Assembly (NCBI GenBank): GCA_026770575.1
Contig: MU657176.1
Coordinates: forward strand, 536,196 to 600,195
Direction: 5' to 3'
Length of the DNA stretch: 64,000 nucleotides
Source: Pelagophyceae sp. CCMP2097
Taxonomy: Eukaryota > Sar > Pelagophyceae
A program made the position numbers and the translations under genes. Below, piece by piece: positions 23,201-33,400 of the stretch (its first letter is position 1; every line of letters starts with the position of its first letter). Below the pieces are notes generated by a model. It searched no databases and had not been told where the DNA came from. It was given only the letters and a program-made list of their open reading frames with translations.

Positions 23201-26200
23201 CCGTGTATGCCCCTGGCGACGACGTGGCCGGCGCCGACGAACGGCTCTGGCGCCTGCGGTCGCGGGCGCACGCGGGCGCCGCCGACGGGGCCGAGACGCT
23301 CAAGTCGTTTGTCGACGCAATCGCCTTTTCAGACGACAGCTCGGTGGCGACGCGAGGCGCGCCGCACGGGACCGCTGTCCAAGAGATGCGCCTGGACCGC
23401 CTCGTGGCCCGCGTCGACGACGACGCGGCGGAGAAGTGGGCGCTCCACCACGCGCCCGTCGCGCTCTTCGTCGCGCGCCTGCGCCACGCGACGGCGGCAA
23501 GGGCGCGCGCGGGCGCTGAGTCGGCCGAGGCGCAGAAGCAGCACGGCGTGCTGCTGGCCAAGCTCGCGGTCCACACCGACGCCGCGTTCGACCGCCTCGG
23601 CGGCGTCTGGGCGGGCCTGCACGCCTGCGCGCGCGCCGCGCGCGTCGACGTGCTGAACCGCCTCGCGCGGCTGCACGACGTGGACGCGTACATTCGAAGC
23701 GCCGCGGGGCGAGCGAACGGCGTGAGCGCAAAGTGGGACGCGTCGCCGCTCGACACGGCGCAGCCCGGCGAGTGGCTCGTCGCGGCGCGCGTTCGCGAGG
23801 TCTGCGAGCTCCACGCCGCCGGCTCATTGGAAGGCGGGGCGTCCGAGGCGTGGCTCCGCGGCGTCGGGGCCAGCGTGCAGCGGACGCGCGAGCGGTGCGT
23901 CGAGCTGGCGCTGGACGGCGGCGAGATCGAGATCGCCGGCGACGCGCTGCGGCGGCTCCGCGACGCGGGGGCGCCGCTCGGCGGGTGGGCCGACTCTGCC
24001 GTCCTCGACGCCGGAGTCCTCGACGCGCGCTACCGTGTCCTCTTTGCGCGGCGCGCGCTGTGCCACCGCGGCGGCGACGGCGCCGCCCACAACGCGCGCG
24101 TCCTCTCGCTCCAGGCCATTGAGAGTCTGGGCGCGCTCCTCGATTCTTCGGGCACCGCGGCGGCCGAGGCGCTGCGGCTGCTGCGCGCGGGCGCGTGCGT
24201 CGCGCTGATCGAGGGCATCGGCTGCGGCGCGGTGGCTTCCGAGATGGTGGCGCAGGAGACGACGTCGCTTGCGAACGAGGCGTTTTCAGACTTTGAAAAG
24301 TGCCATTCGACGACGGGCGAGCTGCGGTTCGCGGAGTTCTTGGACGAAATGGCGCGCCGCTGCACGCTGGACCGCGGCCGGGCGGAGGCGACGTGCGACG
24401 CGAGTTTGCTGCCGGCCGGCGCGACGTTTGCGGTCGAGGCGCTGAAGCGCTACGTTTCCGTCGTCGAGCGCGCCGCGGCCGAGGCGCCGCACGCCGTGCC
24501 GCGCATCATCTCGCTCGTCGCCGCGTCGCCCGCGGCGGCGGCGGCGTTTGCGGACAACGGCATCCCGACGCGCGCGCTCGTGCGCTGGGCGTCACAGCTC
24601 GTCTCGCTACGCGTCGCCGTCGCCGCGGAGCACGTCGAGCCCACGCTCCGGCGCCTTGCGCGGGACTTCCCCGACGCCCTCCGCGCGCCGCTGCGCTTCG
24701 CCAAGGAGGCGGCGGGCGGCGGCGACGCGGGGCTGGCGGACCTGTTTGTGGCGACGCGCTGCGACGACGCCGAGGCGTTCGCGCAAGCGCTCCACGGGCT
24801 TGACGAGGCCGAGCTGCGCGTCAAGGACGGTGTCGAGGCTCTGCACGTCTGCGCGGCGCACGGAAAGCGCGCCGAGGCCGACGCGCTCTGGCGCGGCCTG
24901 CGCGCGACGCTGTTCGATTCGCCGCACCTCCTCGGCTCCAAATCGCGCGAGTTCGCGACGCAGCACCGCACCGAGCTCGCAAAGGTGGAATCGATCATGT
25001 CGCGCGCCTGGACGCCGCAGGACGCCGCCGCGCTCGCAAAGCTCGCGGCGCACTTTAGCGGCGCGGTGCGAAACATGCCGTACCAGCTCTGGGCGGGCCT
25101 CGACCAATTCTCGCAGTACCTCCGCCAGCTCGACGGCGCGCTCCTCGCGGCGCACGGCCGCCGCATTGGCGTCCCGGGCTGCCTCGAAGGCGGCGGGCCG
25201 GGCGCTGCTGGCGGCGCTGCCAGCTCGCCGTTTGTCGTGGCGTGCGACCCGACGCTCATGGTCTTTGCTTCGCTGCGCCGGCCGAAGCGCCTCACGCTGC
25301 GCTGCTCCGACGCGCGGCCGCGCAGCTTTCTCGTGAAAGGCGGCGAGGACTTGCGCAACGACGACCGTATCCAGCAGCTCTTTGCCGCCATGCGCCGCGA
25401 GCTCGAGCGCGCCGATGCCGCGCCGGCGGGCCGCCGCGCGCGCCTGACGCTGCGGACCTACGCGGTGGTGCCGCTGACGCCGCGCCTGGGCCTCATCGAG
25501 TGGGTCGCCGACGCTGCGGTCCTGAAGAGCGTGATGAACGCGCAGTGGGGCGCGCGCGGCACCGCCGCGCTGCTCGCCGCCGGTCGCGCGCGCGATTCGG
25601 CGCTCGGTCTCGACAACCGCGACTACAAGTCGTACCACACTTCGTATCAGACCAAGACGCGCGCCGACGCCGAAGGCGCGCTCGCGCGGGCGCGTGCGCA
25701 GCTCGAGGCGGCAGAGTGCGGCGCCGGCGCGCTGCGGCGCCACCTCGTGGCGACGGCGCAGTCGCCCGAGGCGCTCTTTTCGCTGCGCGCGTCGTTTGCA
25801 CGGAGCCTCGGCGCGTCGTCGGCGGCGTGCTATTTGGTCGGCCTCGGCGACCGACACCTCGAGAACATGATGCTCGACCGCGGCGACGCCTCAATCGTCC
25901 ACATCGACCTCGCGGCGTCGTTCGGCCTCGGCGCCAGCGCGCTGCCCGTGCCAGAGTTCCAACCCTTTCGCCTCACGGCCGAGCTCCGCGCGGCGCTGGC
26001 GCCGACGGACGCGCGGCAGGTGATATCGCACCACATCGCCGCCAGCCTCGAACGGCTGCAGGCTCCGCGCGCGCGCGCGGCGCTCCTCGCCACGCTCGAC
26101 GTCTTCGTGCGGGAACCCGTCCTGGACTGGCTCCACCACTTGGACAAGAGCCGGAAGCGACGCAAGGACGGCGCCGACGCCGCAGCCGACGATCCGCTCC

Positions 26201-26490
26201 TGCACACCTGGTCGCCGCAGCGCAAGGTCGACGCCGCGCGCGACAAGCTCGACGGCGTGCACCCGCTCCGCGTCCTCCTCGACGAACTGCGGTGCAACCC
26301 CGTCGTCGCGGCGCGGCAGTCGTTCGCCGCCATCGAAACCATCCTCCGGTCCGCGGCGCCCGGCCACCCGCTCGCCGACGACGACCGACCCATCCTCGCC
26401 GTTCCGGACCAGGTCGCCGTCCTCGTCGGCCTCGCCACGGAGCCAAACGTCATCGCGCGCCAGTGGCAAGGGCTCACGCCCTGGCTGTGA
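11230..26490 (+). CDS. PRKDC: DNA-dependent protein kinase catalytic subunit homologue (DNA-PKcs)
   Basis: A PIKK gene of about 20 exons (large ones about 13831-16020, 16913-21519 and 22997-26490), about 4,450 residues against 4,128 in human. DNA-PKcs, rather than ATM/ATR/mTOR, is indicated by ordered landmarks: VAAAEALHSILLAAVG (about 15185), DVNRHPCMGPL (about 19562), KLYREYHEGEMPNI (about 22297), then the kinase: VFASLRRPKR, FLVKGGEDLRNDDRI (about 25330), LIEWVADAAVLK, the catalytic loop GLGDRHLENMM (about 25843), HIDLAASFG in the DFG position (DLA), PVPEFQPFRLT, REPVLDWLHHLDK. The FATC end is LATEPNVIARQWQGLTPWL. It should act with Ku in end-joining repair. SQ/TQ clusters lie at 19393-19475 and 21790-22020. 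Some joins are fixed by phase, several needing GC donors (12090, about 16018, 22884). Joins near 13.05 kb and 21.66 kb are approximate. Confidence 0.93.
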
Positions 26491-26594
26491 AATTATCCCC
26501 CCAAAACTCCCGAAGAAATCCGATCTATGATCTGTGCTGTACTAAGCGAACCCCTGTGACGTGTCTCTTACTGCTATCGTGCGGCTCGCGGCCG

Positions 26595-28165
26595 CTAGAA
26601 GTTCATCCAGATGACGCTGATAGACGTCGGTTCCTCGTGGCCGAGGAGGATATCGGCGGTGAGGTTCTTTGCAAACGTGGCGCTGGCGACGCGCCGCGGC
26701 GCCGCGAGGCGCACCGTTAGTTCGGCGAGGTGGTGCTCCGCGAGGGCCGTCCGCCGCAGCTCGAGCTCGCCGCCGGCGTGGGCATGCCACTCCCAGCTGG
26801 AAATGTCGCCACCCGCGCGCCCCATGCGCCGCGCCTCGCCGGGCGGCATCGATACGGCGACGGAGAGGGACCGCTCGTGGCCGTCGTAGTCGCCGTCCGG
26901 CTTGGCGGCGCGGGCCCGCTCCGTTGCGGCCGCGACGCCGCCGTCGGGGACCTCGATGGTGCCCCAAATGAGTTTGCAAGCGTCCGCCTCGTTTGCCGGC
27001 GCGCCCGACGAAACGTCGACGGCCGCCGCCACGAGCGGCTTCCACCGCACGCACAACTGGCCGCCCGCGGCTTCCGTGCCTGGGGCGTCTGGGCCGTAGA
27101 GCACGCAGCCCTCGAGCGCGACGACGGCGGGCGGCGGCAGCGCGGCGCAGTTCTGGCGCGCGCCGACGCGCAGCGCGGCGACGGACGCGCGCCGCCGCAA
27201 AGCGACGACGAGCGTCGACGTGACCGGATCGGTGCCCATGGCGTCACGCTTGGCGCAGTAGCTCTCGTCGGCCGCGGGTGGGCCCTCGGAGACGAGGGCC
27301 GCCAGCTTCGTGGCGACGACCTTGGCGCGAGCGACGTCGTCGGCGGCGCGCCGCGCGCGGGCGCCGGCGTCCAACCCATCCTGCGGCGCCGTCACCGCGT
27401 CCGCTTCGTCTTCGTTGCGGCCGCGAAGCGTCGTGTTAGGCGTGACGGCGAGGACGCGGAGGGCCCGTCTGTCTGCTCCGAGGAGATTTAGGCGCGTGAG
27501 GCACCAGTCGTTTGGCTCGGCGGAGAAGCGCGCGTGGCGAAACGCCGGCACCTCGAACCTTCGCCACTCGCCGCCGCAACCCGGCCGCCACTCCTCGCCG
27601 CGGCGCGCGTCGAGGACTTTCCAACCGCCGGCGCACTGGAAGTTTCGCCCGGCGCCCGCGCACGCCTCGAGGCGCCACTGCGTCGGAGTGTCCTCGCCGC
27701 AGTCCGAACCCACGGCGTACGCCGAGACCTCGACGGGCCGCCGCGTCCGCAGAGCGAACCAGCCCAAGGGCGTCGGCGAGCAAAAGTCGCGGTGCACGTC
27801 GCCTACGAGGCGCGTCCCCGCGCGTTCTCGCGAGCGCAGGCACACTCGCCGTCGGCGAGGGCGTCTGGCCCGAAGTCAGCGTCTGGCCGCGTGGCGCTGG
27901 CGCTGGCGGCGACGACGGCGACGGGCGCGCCCGTGGGGTCGAAGAGTTGGACCTCCCCAACGCAGTATTGCCACCCGCGTTGCGCCTCGGCCTCGACGAC
28001 GAAGCGGTAGAGCGAGAACCGCTCCTCAGGCGACGCCGGCAGCTCGCCCGTCCACCCGCGCCGCCGAGTTGGCTCGGCGCCGCGCGCCGAGCCCTGCGCG
28101 TCCTCGGCGCCGCGCGGCAGCGGCTGCGCGAAAGCGACCGCCGCGACGCACAGCGCCGCGCGCAT
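26595..28165 (-). CDS. Secreted discoidin (F5/8C)-like protein
   Basis: Two minus-strand exons, 28165-27850 and 27802-26595, give 507 residues. The intron (27803-27849) needs a GC donor (GCGAGT) to keep frame; the join then reads GPDALADG/DVHRDFCSPTPLGW, which restores one continuous domain. MRAALCVAAVAFAQ is a signal peptide. Residues 45-175 look like a discoidin/F5-8C module (LYRFVVEAEA, CVGEVQLFDPTG, WFALRTRRPVEVSAYAV, PTQWRLEAC). Two further beta-rich segments follow, with paired cysteines (NWCLTRLNLL-type and VALEGCVLYGP), possibly degenerate copies of the same fold. Such domains bind sugars or lipids at the cell surface. The gene is divergent from the aldo/keto reductase gene, with 230 bp between the starts, and both products carry signal peptides, so co-regulation is possible. 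Confidence 0.7.
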
Positions 28166-28395
28166 GCTCGCCCGACGGCTCTCCTCCGGGGCCGCTCGTG
28201 GCTCGGGCCGCACGGTGGTCGACGTCACACGACTCCCGAGGAACGATACGGATCGATCGCCGAAAGTTTTCAAAAGTATTTTAGCAAAGCGACTCGAGAG
28301 TCGAGAGCGGCGGGCACAGCGGCGGGCCCCGCGCCTGTGCTCGAGACGCATCCTCCGCGGTCGTCGCCCTGCGCCCTTTTCGTCCGCTTGCGAAG
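28166..28395. promoter_or_regulatory. Shared 230-bp divergent promoter region
   Basis: The region lies between the start codons of two divergently oriented genes for secreted proteins. It contains an AT-richer stretch (AGTTTTCAAAAGTATTTTAG, about 28264-28283). No canonical TATA box or other known motif was identified. Confidence 0.45.
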
Positions 28396-30051
28396 ATGCG
28401 GTCGCTCGTTTTGGCGTTGGCGGGCCTCCACCTGGCGCTGGGCGCGGCGCCGGGCTTCGCGGCGTCGAACGACGACATTGCGCTGCACGCGCAGCACCGC
28501 GCCGTGGGCCGCTACGTCACCGTCCGCGGCGCCAACGGCACGGAGGTGCGCGTCCCGACCATGATCTACGCCACTGCGAACAAGAGGCACGACACGGCCG
28601 ACCTCGTCGAGAAAGCGCTCAGGGCCGGCTTCTTCGGCGTCGACACCGCCGCAGACGAAGGTGCGTGGCACACACGCTAGCGGACGCGTTGGAGTGGCCC
28701 TGCGCTAGGCCGGTTCAACGACACGGGCGTCGGGGAGGCGCTGCGCCGCGTCTACGGGTCGAAGAACCGCGGAGGCTACTACGTCCAGCTCAAGGTGCAC
28801 CACACGGCGGCGCCGGGCAAGCCCGAACCGCTGGGGGACGTGTATCGCTTGGGCGCGCAGCAGCCAAAGAACCTGCGCGGCCACCCGCACGAGAGGGAGG
28901 GCGACGAGGCGGCGGCGGCGGCAGAGCGCGTGCGTTCGAGCGTCGAGCGGTCCCTCCAGAACATGGGGCTGGACCACGTCGACGTCCTCCTCCTCCGCGG
29001 GTCAGTCGGCCGCCGTCGAAGAGCAGAGAGGGTACCACCGAACTTGGAAAGGCCGCTCGCCTTGTCCTTTGCCTTTGAAGACCACCGACGCAGGCCGTCT
29101 GCGGCCGCCGTCAGCGCGAAGACGCTCCAGGAGGCCGACGTCGGCGCCTGGCGAGAGATGCAGTGAGTTTAAAAGAGGGCGAATTGGCCCTGCGCGATGG
29201 CTGCACCCCTCGTAGGAAACTCGCGACCGAGGGCAAAGTCTCCGCGCTGGGCGTGCGTTTGTGCATCGCCGCGAGGCCGACGGGCCGCCGGAGCCACTTT
29301 GGGACGGAACTCGACAGGTCTGCAACTTTGGCGCGGAGCTCCTCGACGAGCTCATCGCGCTCTCCAAGAAATGGCAGTTCCACGTCAGGTCAGTGCGCCC
29401 GCCCTGGCCGTCCCGAACCTCGCCGAAACGCCCCGCGCAGGCCGCGCATCCTGCAGACCAAAGCCCGCGTGGCCCCGCGCCCCGTCTATTGTTCGTCCTT
29501 GATGCCACGTCGAGCCCGGCCCCACAGACGCGAAAACGAAGTACGCACGTCAAGAACGAGCTTTCTGTGCCAAGCGCGGCATCACCGTCCAAACGGCCTC
29601 GTTCGTCACGGTGCGCCATCGAACGACGCATCGCCCGCGGGAGCGCCCGCACCTCTATGGCCGTCGCGCCATTCCCGACGCCCGCTGCGTAGACGAACCG
29701 GGAAGAGATTGGTGTCGGGTCGCCGCTCCACCGCATCGCCGCTCTGCGCGGCAAGTCGGTCGAGCAAGTCCTGCTGCGCTTCGCGATGCAGCTCCCCATC
29801 ATCCCGGTCGTCGGCACGACGTCGGTGCGTGGGTGGGCGCACAACGTCTCGATGCCGTGCGTGGGTGGGCGCACCACGTCTCGATGCCGCGAAAAGACCG
29901 CGGACCCGCGCAGGCGAAGCACCTCGCGGAAGACTTGCAGATCTACGACTTTGAGCTCTCCGCGACGGAAATGTCGCAGATCGAAAAGGAGCCCTCGGCC
30001 AAGAGCTATCGAGGGAAGAAGTACAAAAAAGTGAAACTCGTCTCCTTCTAG
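28396..30051 (+). CDS. Secreted aldo/keto reductase-like protein with altered catalytic residues
   Basis: Nine short exons: 28396-28660, 28709-29000, 29094-29162, 29216-29252, 29318-29388, two within about 29448-29620, one at about 29693-29824, and 29914-30051. MRSLVLALAGLHLALGAAPG is a signal peptide. AKR landmarks follow in order: GFFGVDTAADEGRFND, GVGEALRRVYG, LDHVDVLLLRGPS, WREMQKLATEGKVSALGVCN (across two introns), FCAKRGITVQTASF, EQVLLRFAMQLP, IPVVGTTS, and a C-terminal FELSATEMSQIEK. In active AKRs the tetrad is Asp-Tyr-Lys-His. Here Asp is kept (VDTA) and a Lys follows (VQLKVHH), but the Tyr position is Phe (GRFND) and the His position is Arg (LLLRGP). It may be a non-catalytic or altered member. 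Exact edges of exons 6-8 are uncertain. Confidence 0.8.
29825..29888 (+). repeat. 32-bp tandem duplication inside an intron, including the donor
   Basis: Two adjacent 32-bp units (29825-29856 and 29857-29888) differ at one base. Each starts with GTGCGTGGGTGGGCGCAC, so the splice donor motif itself is duplicated and the intron holds two possible 5' splice sites. Confidence 0.8.
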
Positions 30052-30449
30052 CCGCGCGCCCGCGGCCCGCCTCATTAAAGAGACGTCTGCAAAGCTACGG
30101 CCCCGCGAGCTCAGCTTCGCAATGCCTACCGCGTTGCCATGCCTCAGTGCCATGAGAGCGGTTGTGCGTCGCGTCGTCCATGCCGAAAAGAATCCTGTCC
30201 GAAAAGGGACCTCTTTCCAGATCTTGCTTCTGGCCACTGGCAAGTGTCCGACAATTGGTCGTCGGAAAGCAACATCGTCGGCGGAAGTGGCAGACAATTG
30301 AGCCATCAGGGCGTCCGGGAGCGGCCCAGCTTGACATTGGCAGGCGAACGCAGCGTGCGACCGTGATCCCGTCGAAACGTGACTTTTCACCGCGTCACCG
30401 GATCTTCAAGTTCCCTGGAAGGATCTCATCGAACACTTCTCTCCCAAGG
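30052..30449. other. Intergenic gap before the helicase-AAA+ gene
   Basis: No convincing exon is visible. The sequence is less GC-rich than the genes. TTGTCGCGCG and TTCTCTCCCAAGG lie near the start codon of the next gene at 30450. Open frames here are short and arginine/serine-rich. Confidence 0.4.
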
Positions 30450-33400
30450 ATGCTCGGGCGCGGGCGTCGGCTGTTCGCGGGTTTGTCGCGCGGCCCGCGC
30501 GACCCCGCGCCTCGCCCGCGGCCGGCCGGCGCGCCTCCCAAGCTCCCGCCTTTTCTGAGCCGGGCGCTCCAAAAGCGCGACTCTATCATTACGCAGCGGT
30601 CCGACGGCGAGCGCTTCCTCCGCGAGGCCGCCGCCGTCGAGGATGGCGCGGAGCTGCTCCAACAGCTCATCAAGGGCGCCGGCGGCCTGCGCGCGATGCG
30701 CGACGCGCTCGCGGTGGAAGATTCGACGGCCTACGTCAACGACCACGTCGTGCCTTTTTTCGAACGCCTCGGCGCAGCCGACATGTGCCGCGGCACGCGC
30801 GGGCGCGCCCTCGACCAGGTCGTCGAAGCCGCCTACGAAACGCCCGGGTGCGCGCCGCTACCGCCCCCGCGCCTCGATTCCGACGACGGGCCACGGCGCG
30901 GGAGGTTCATGGTCCAGGGGGGTTCATGGTCCATGTAGCTTCGTCGAGGCGCTCGTCGACGCAGTCGTCGCGCGCACCGAGTCGCAGGGCGACAGCGCCG
31001 CGGTGTGCTGGTTCGCGATCCGGCTGACCACGCGGAGCGCCCCAGGTGCCCTCCTCGGACGGACGGACGTCAGAGTCGGCGCGCCGAGGACGCTTCGTCG
31101 TGCGCCGCGTCATGCGTGCGCCTGCTTAGCGCGCGAGGACCCAGACGTGCTGCGGCTCGCCGGCGCGCTCGCGGCGGCCGGCGCGCCGCGGGCGGATACG
31201 CTGACAACGATCCTCAGCGGCGCGACCGTCGAAGTCGCGCGCGCGGCGGGCCTCGAAGACTTCCGCGACGTCGCCGGCGGCCGCCACGACAACGACCGCG
31301 CGGACTACCGCAGCTTGACCATCGCGCCGACGGCGGACGAGCTCCGCTGCGCGCGGCCGCCGTACCTCCCGGGGCCCAAGGAAGACTGGCTCGGCAACGC
31401 AGCCGCGGCGCTGATCGACCGTCAGTTCCGGCTCGTCCGCGAGGACATGCTCGGGCCGATGCGCGACGCGCTCCGTTCCCTGGGGTCAGCACACGTCGTC
31501 GTTTGGGTTTCTATATTCGTCTTTGTTCGCCGTGCGACGTCGAGCGCCGGCGAGGCGTGCCGCGGACCGTCGTTTAGGCCCGGCATCGTCGCGCCGGACC
31601 CCGCGGGCGCGCGGCGGCAGCCCGCGGCCGCGTTTGGCGGCGCGCGCTTGGAGCGCGTCGAGACGGGGCCGGCGGCCATTCTCATCGTGAGCTTTGCGCT
31701 GCCGAAAAAACACCGCGCGCACCGCCTCAAAGGCAAGGCGCTCAAAGACTATTGGGAGAGCGGCGCTGGCGCCAATATGTTCAAGAAGGACTCGCTCGTC
31801 GCGCTCGTGCGCGGCGCCGGCGGCGCAGGCGCCGTCGAGAAAATCGCCGTCGTCGCGCGTGCGGACTGGCAAGACCTCGCGCGAGTCGACGTCAATGGCG
31901 TCGCGCGGCCCGAGGTTGGCCTGTCCTTTGGGGACTGCGAAGCGGACGACGTGGCCGAATTGCTGCGGTGCGTCGGCTTGCGGGAGCGCGGCCTCTCTAT
32001 CGTGAACGCGTGCCCGGGCTACTTTTCGTACTCGCCCGTGCTCGACGCGCTGCAGTGCATGGAAGGCGTGCCGTTTTGCGGCGAGCTGCTGCGCGGCGCG
32101 GACCCGGAACCGGCGGCGTACCTCGCTGAGGTCGATATCGAGGCGGAGATTGAAAGCATGGCGCGCCGCGACGCGCTCGACTACGACGCGTCGCAGCGCG
32201 ACGCGCTACGCCTCGCGCTCGCGCGCCGCGTCTCGCTCACCGTCGGACCGCCGGGCACGGGCAAGACTCTGCTCGGCGTCCGCGTCGCCGACGTGATCTA
32301 CCGCAGGACTGAGGAGAAGATACTCGTGCTCACGCACACGAACCACGCCCTCGACGACATCCTCGGCGCGCTCCTGAAACAGGGTATGACGAGCATCGCG
32401 CGCCTCGGCGGCGGCGGCAAGGCGCTCGACGCGTGGGGCATCCGCAACATCGCGAGGCAGCTCAATCAGTCCAAGTCCAGGGCGGCCAAGCGCGCGTTCT
32501 GGGAGGCCAACGAGGCGATGCGCAATCACAAGCACAAACTCGACGCGCTCCTGTGCAACCTCGACACCGCGCTGCGCGGCGCCCGGTCCTGGCGCGGGAT
32601 CAGGGAGCACCTGCTCACGCTGAAAGACGGAGCCGCGGCGCGCGCCGCGCTCGACGTCCCCATCGCGCGCGTCGAGGCCCCGGGGCGCAAGAGGCACAAC
32701 GAACATCCTCCGAAGACGCACAAGCTCTTGAAGAAGCAGCGGAGGCAGCAGCAGCAGCAGCACCTCGCGGCAAAGGTCCATGGCGAGGCGCCGCGCCCGC
32801 GGGTCATGGCGCCCGACTACCTCTGGGAGCGCTGGCTCCGAGGCCTCGACCGGGGCGTCTTCGAGGCGCCCGCGCTGTCGGGCAGTGGCGGTATCTGGGC
32901 CCTCTCGAGGGACGAGCGCCACGACGTCGCGGCGGTGTGGGCGGACGCGGTCACGCTGCCGGCGCGCGACGAGTGCGCGGCGGAGATCCTGCACCACGGC
33001 TCGCTCGTCGCCAAGATGGACGGCCAGCAGCACGACGACTGGCACGCGGCGCTCGAAGACGTGCGCGTCATCGGGTCCACGACGACTGCCGCGGCCAAGT
33101 ACCACGACTTGCTCGCAGACATCGACGTCGGCGTCGTCATCGTCGAAGAGGCGGGAGAGGTGCGAGGCGCCCCCGCTACCCGGCCGGCGGACCGGCGCGC
33201 CGCGACGCTGCCGCTCTGCGGCGTGCCCCGCTGCGACACAGTCCCCTCCGCGGCAGGTCCTCGAGGCGCACACGCTCACGAGCCTGCACAAGGGCCTCAA
33301 GCACCTCGTCATGATCGGGGATCACAAACAGCTACGTCCCAAGCTCGACAACTACAGCCTCACGGCGCCGGCCCGCGTCGGACCTCTGGGAACTCTCCGA

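Noticed and set aside
29002..30390. Minus-strand 462-codon frame opposite the aldo/keto reductase gene
   Set aside because: It spans exons and introns of the plus-strand gene without recognisable domains; AKR motifs fix the coding strand.
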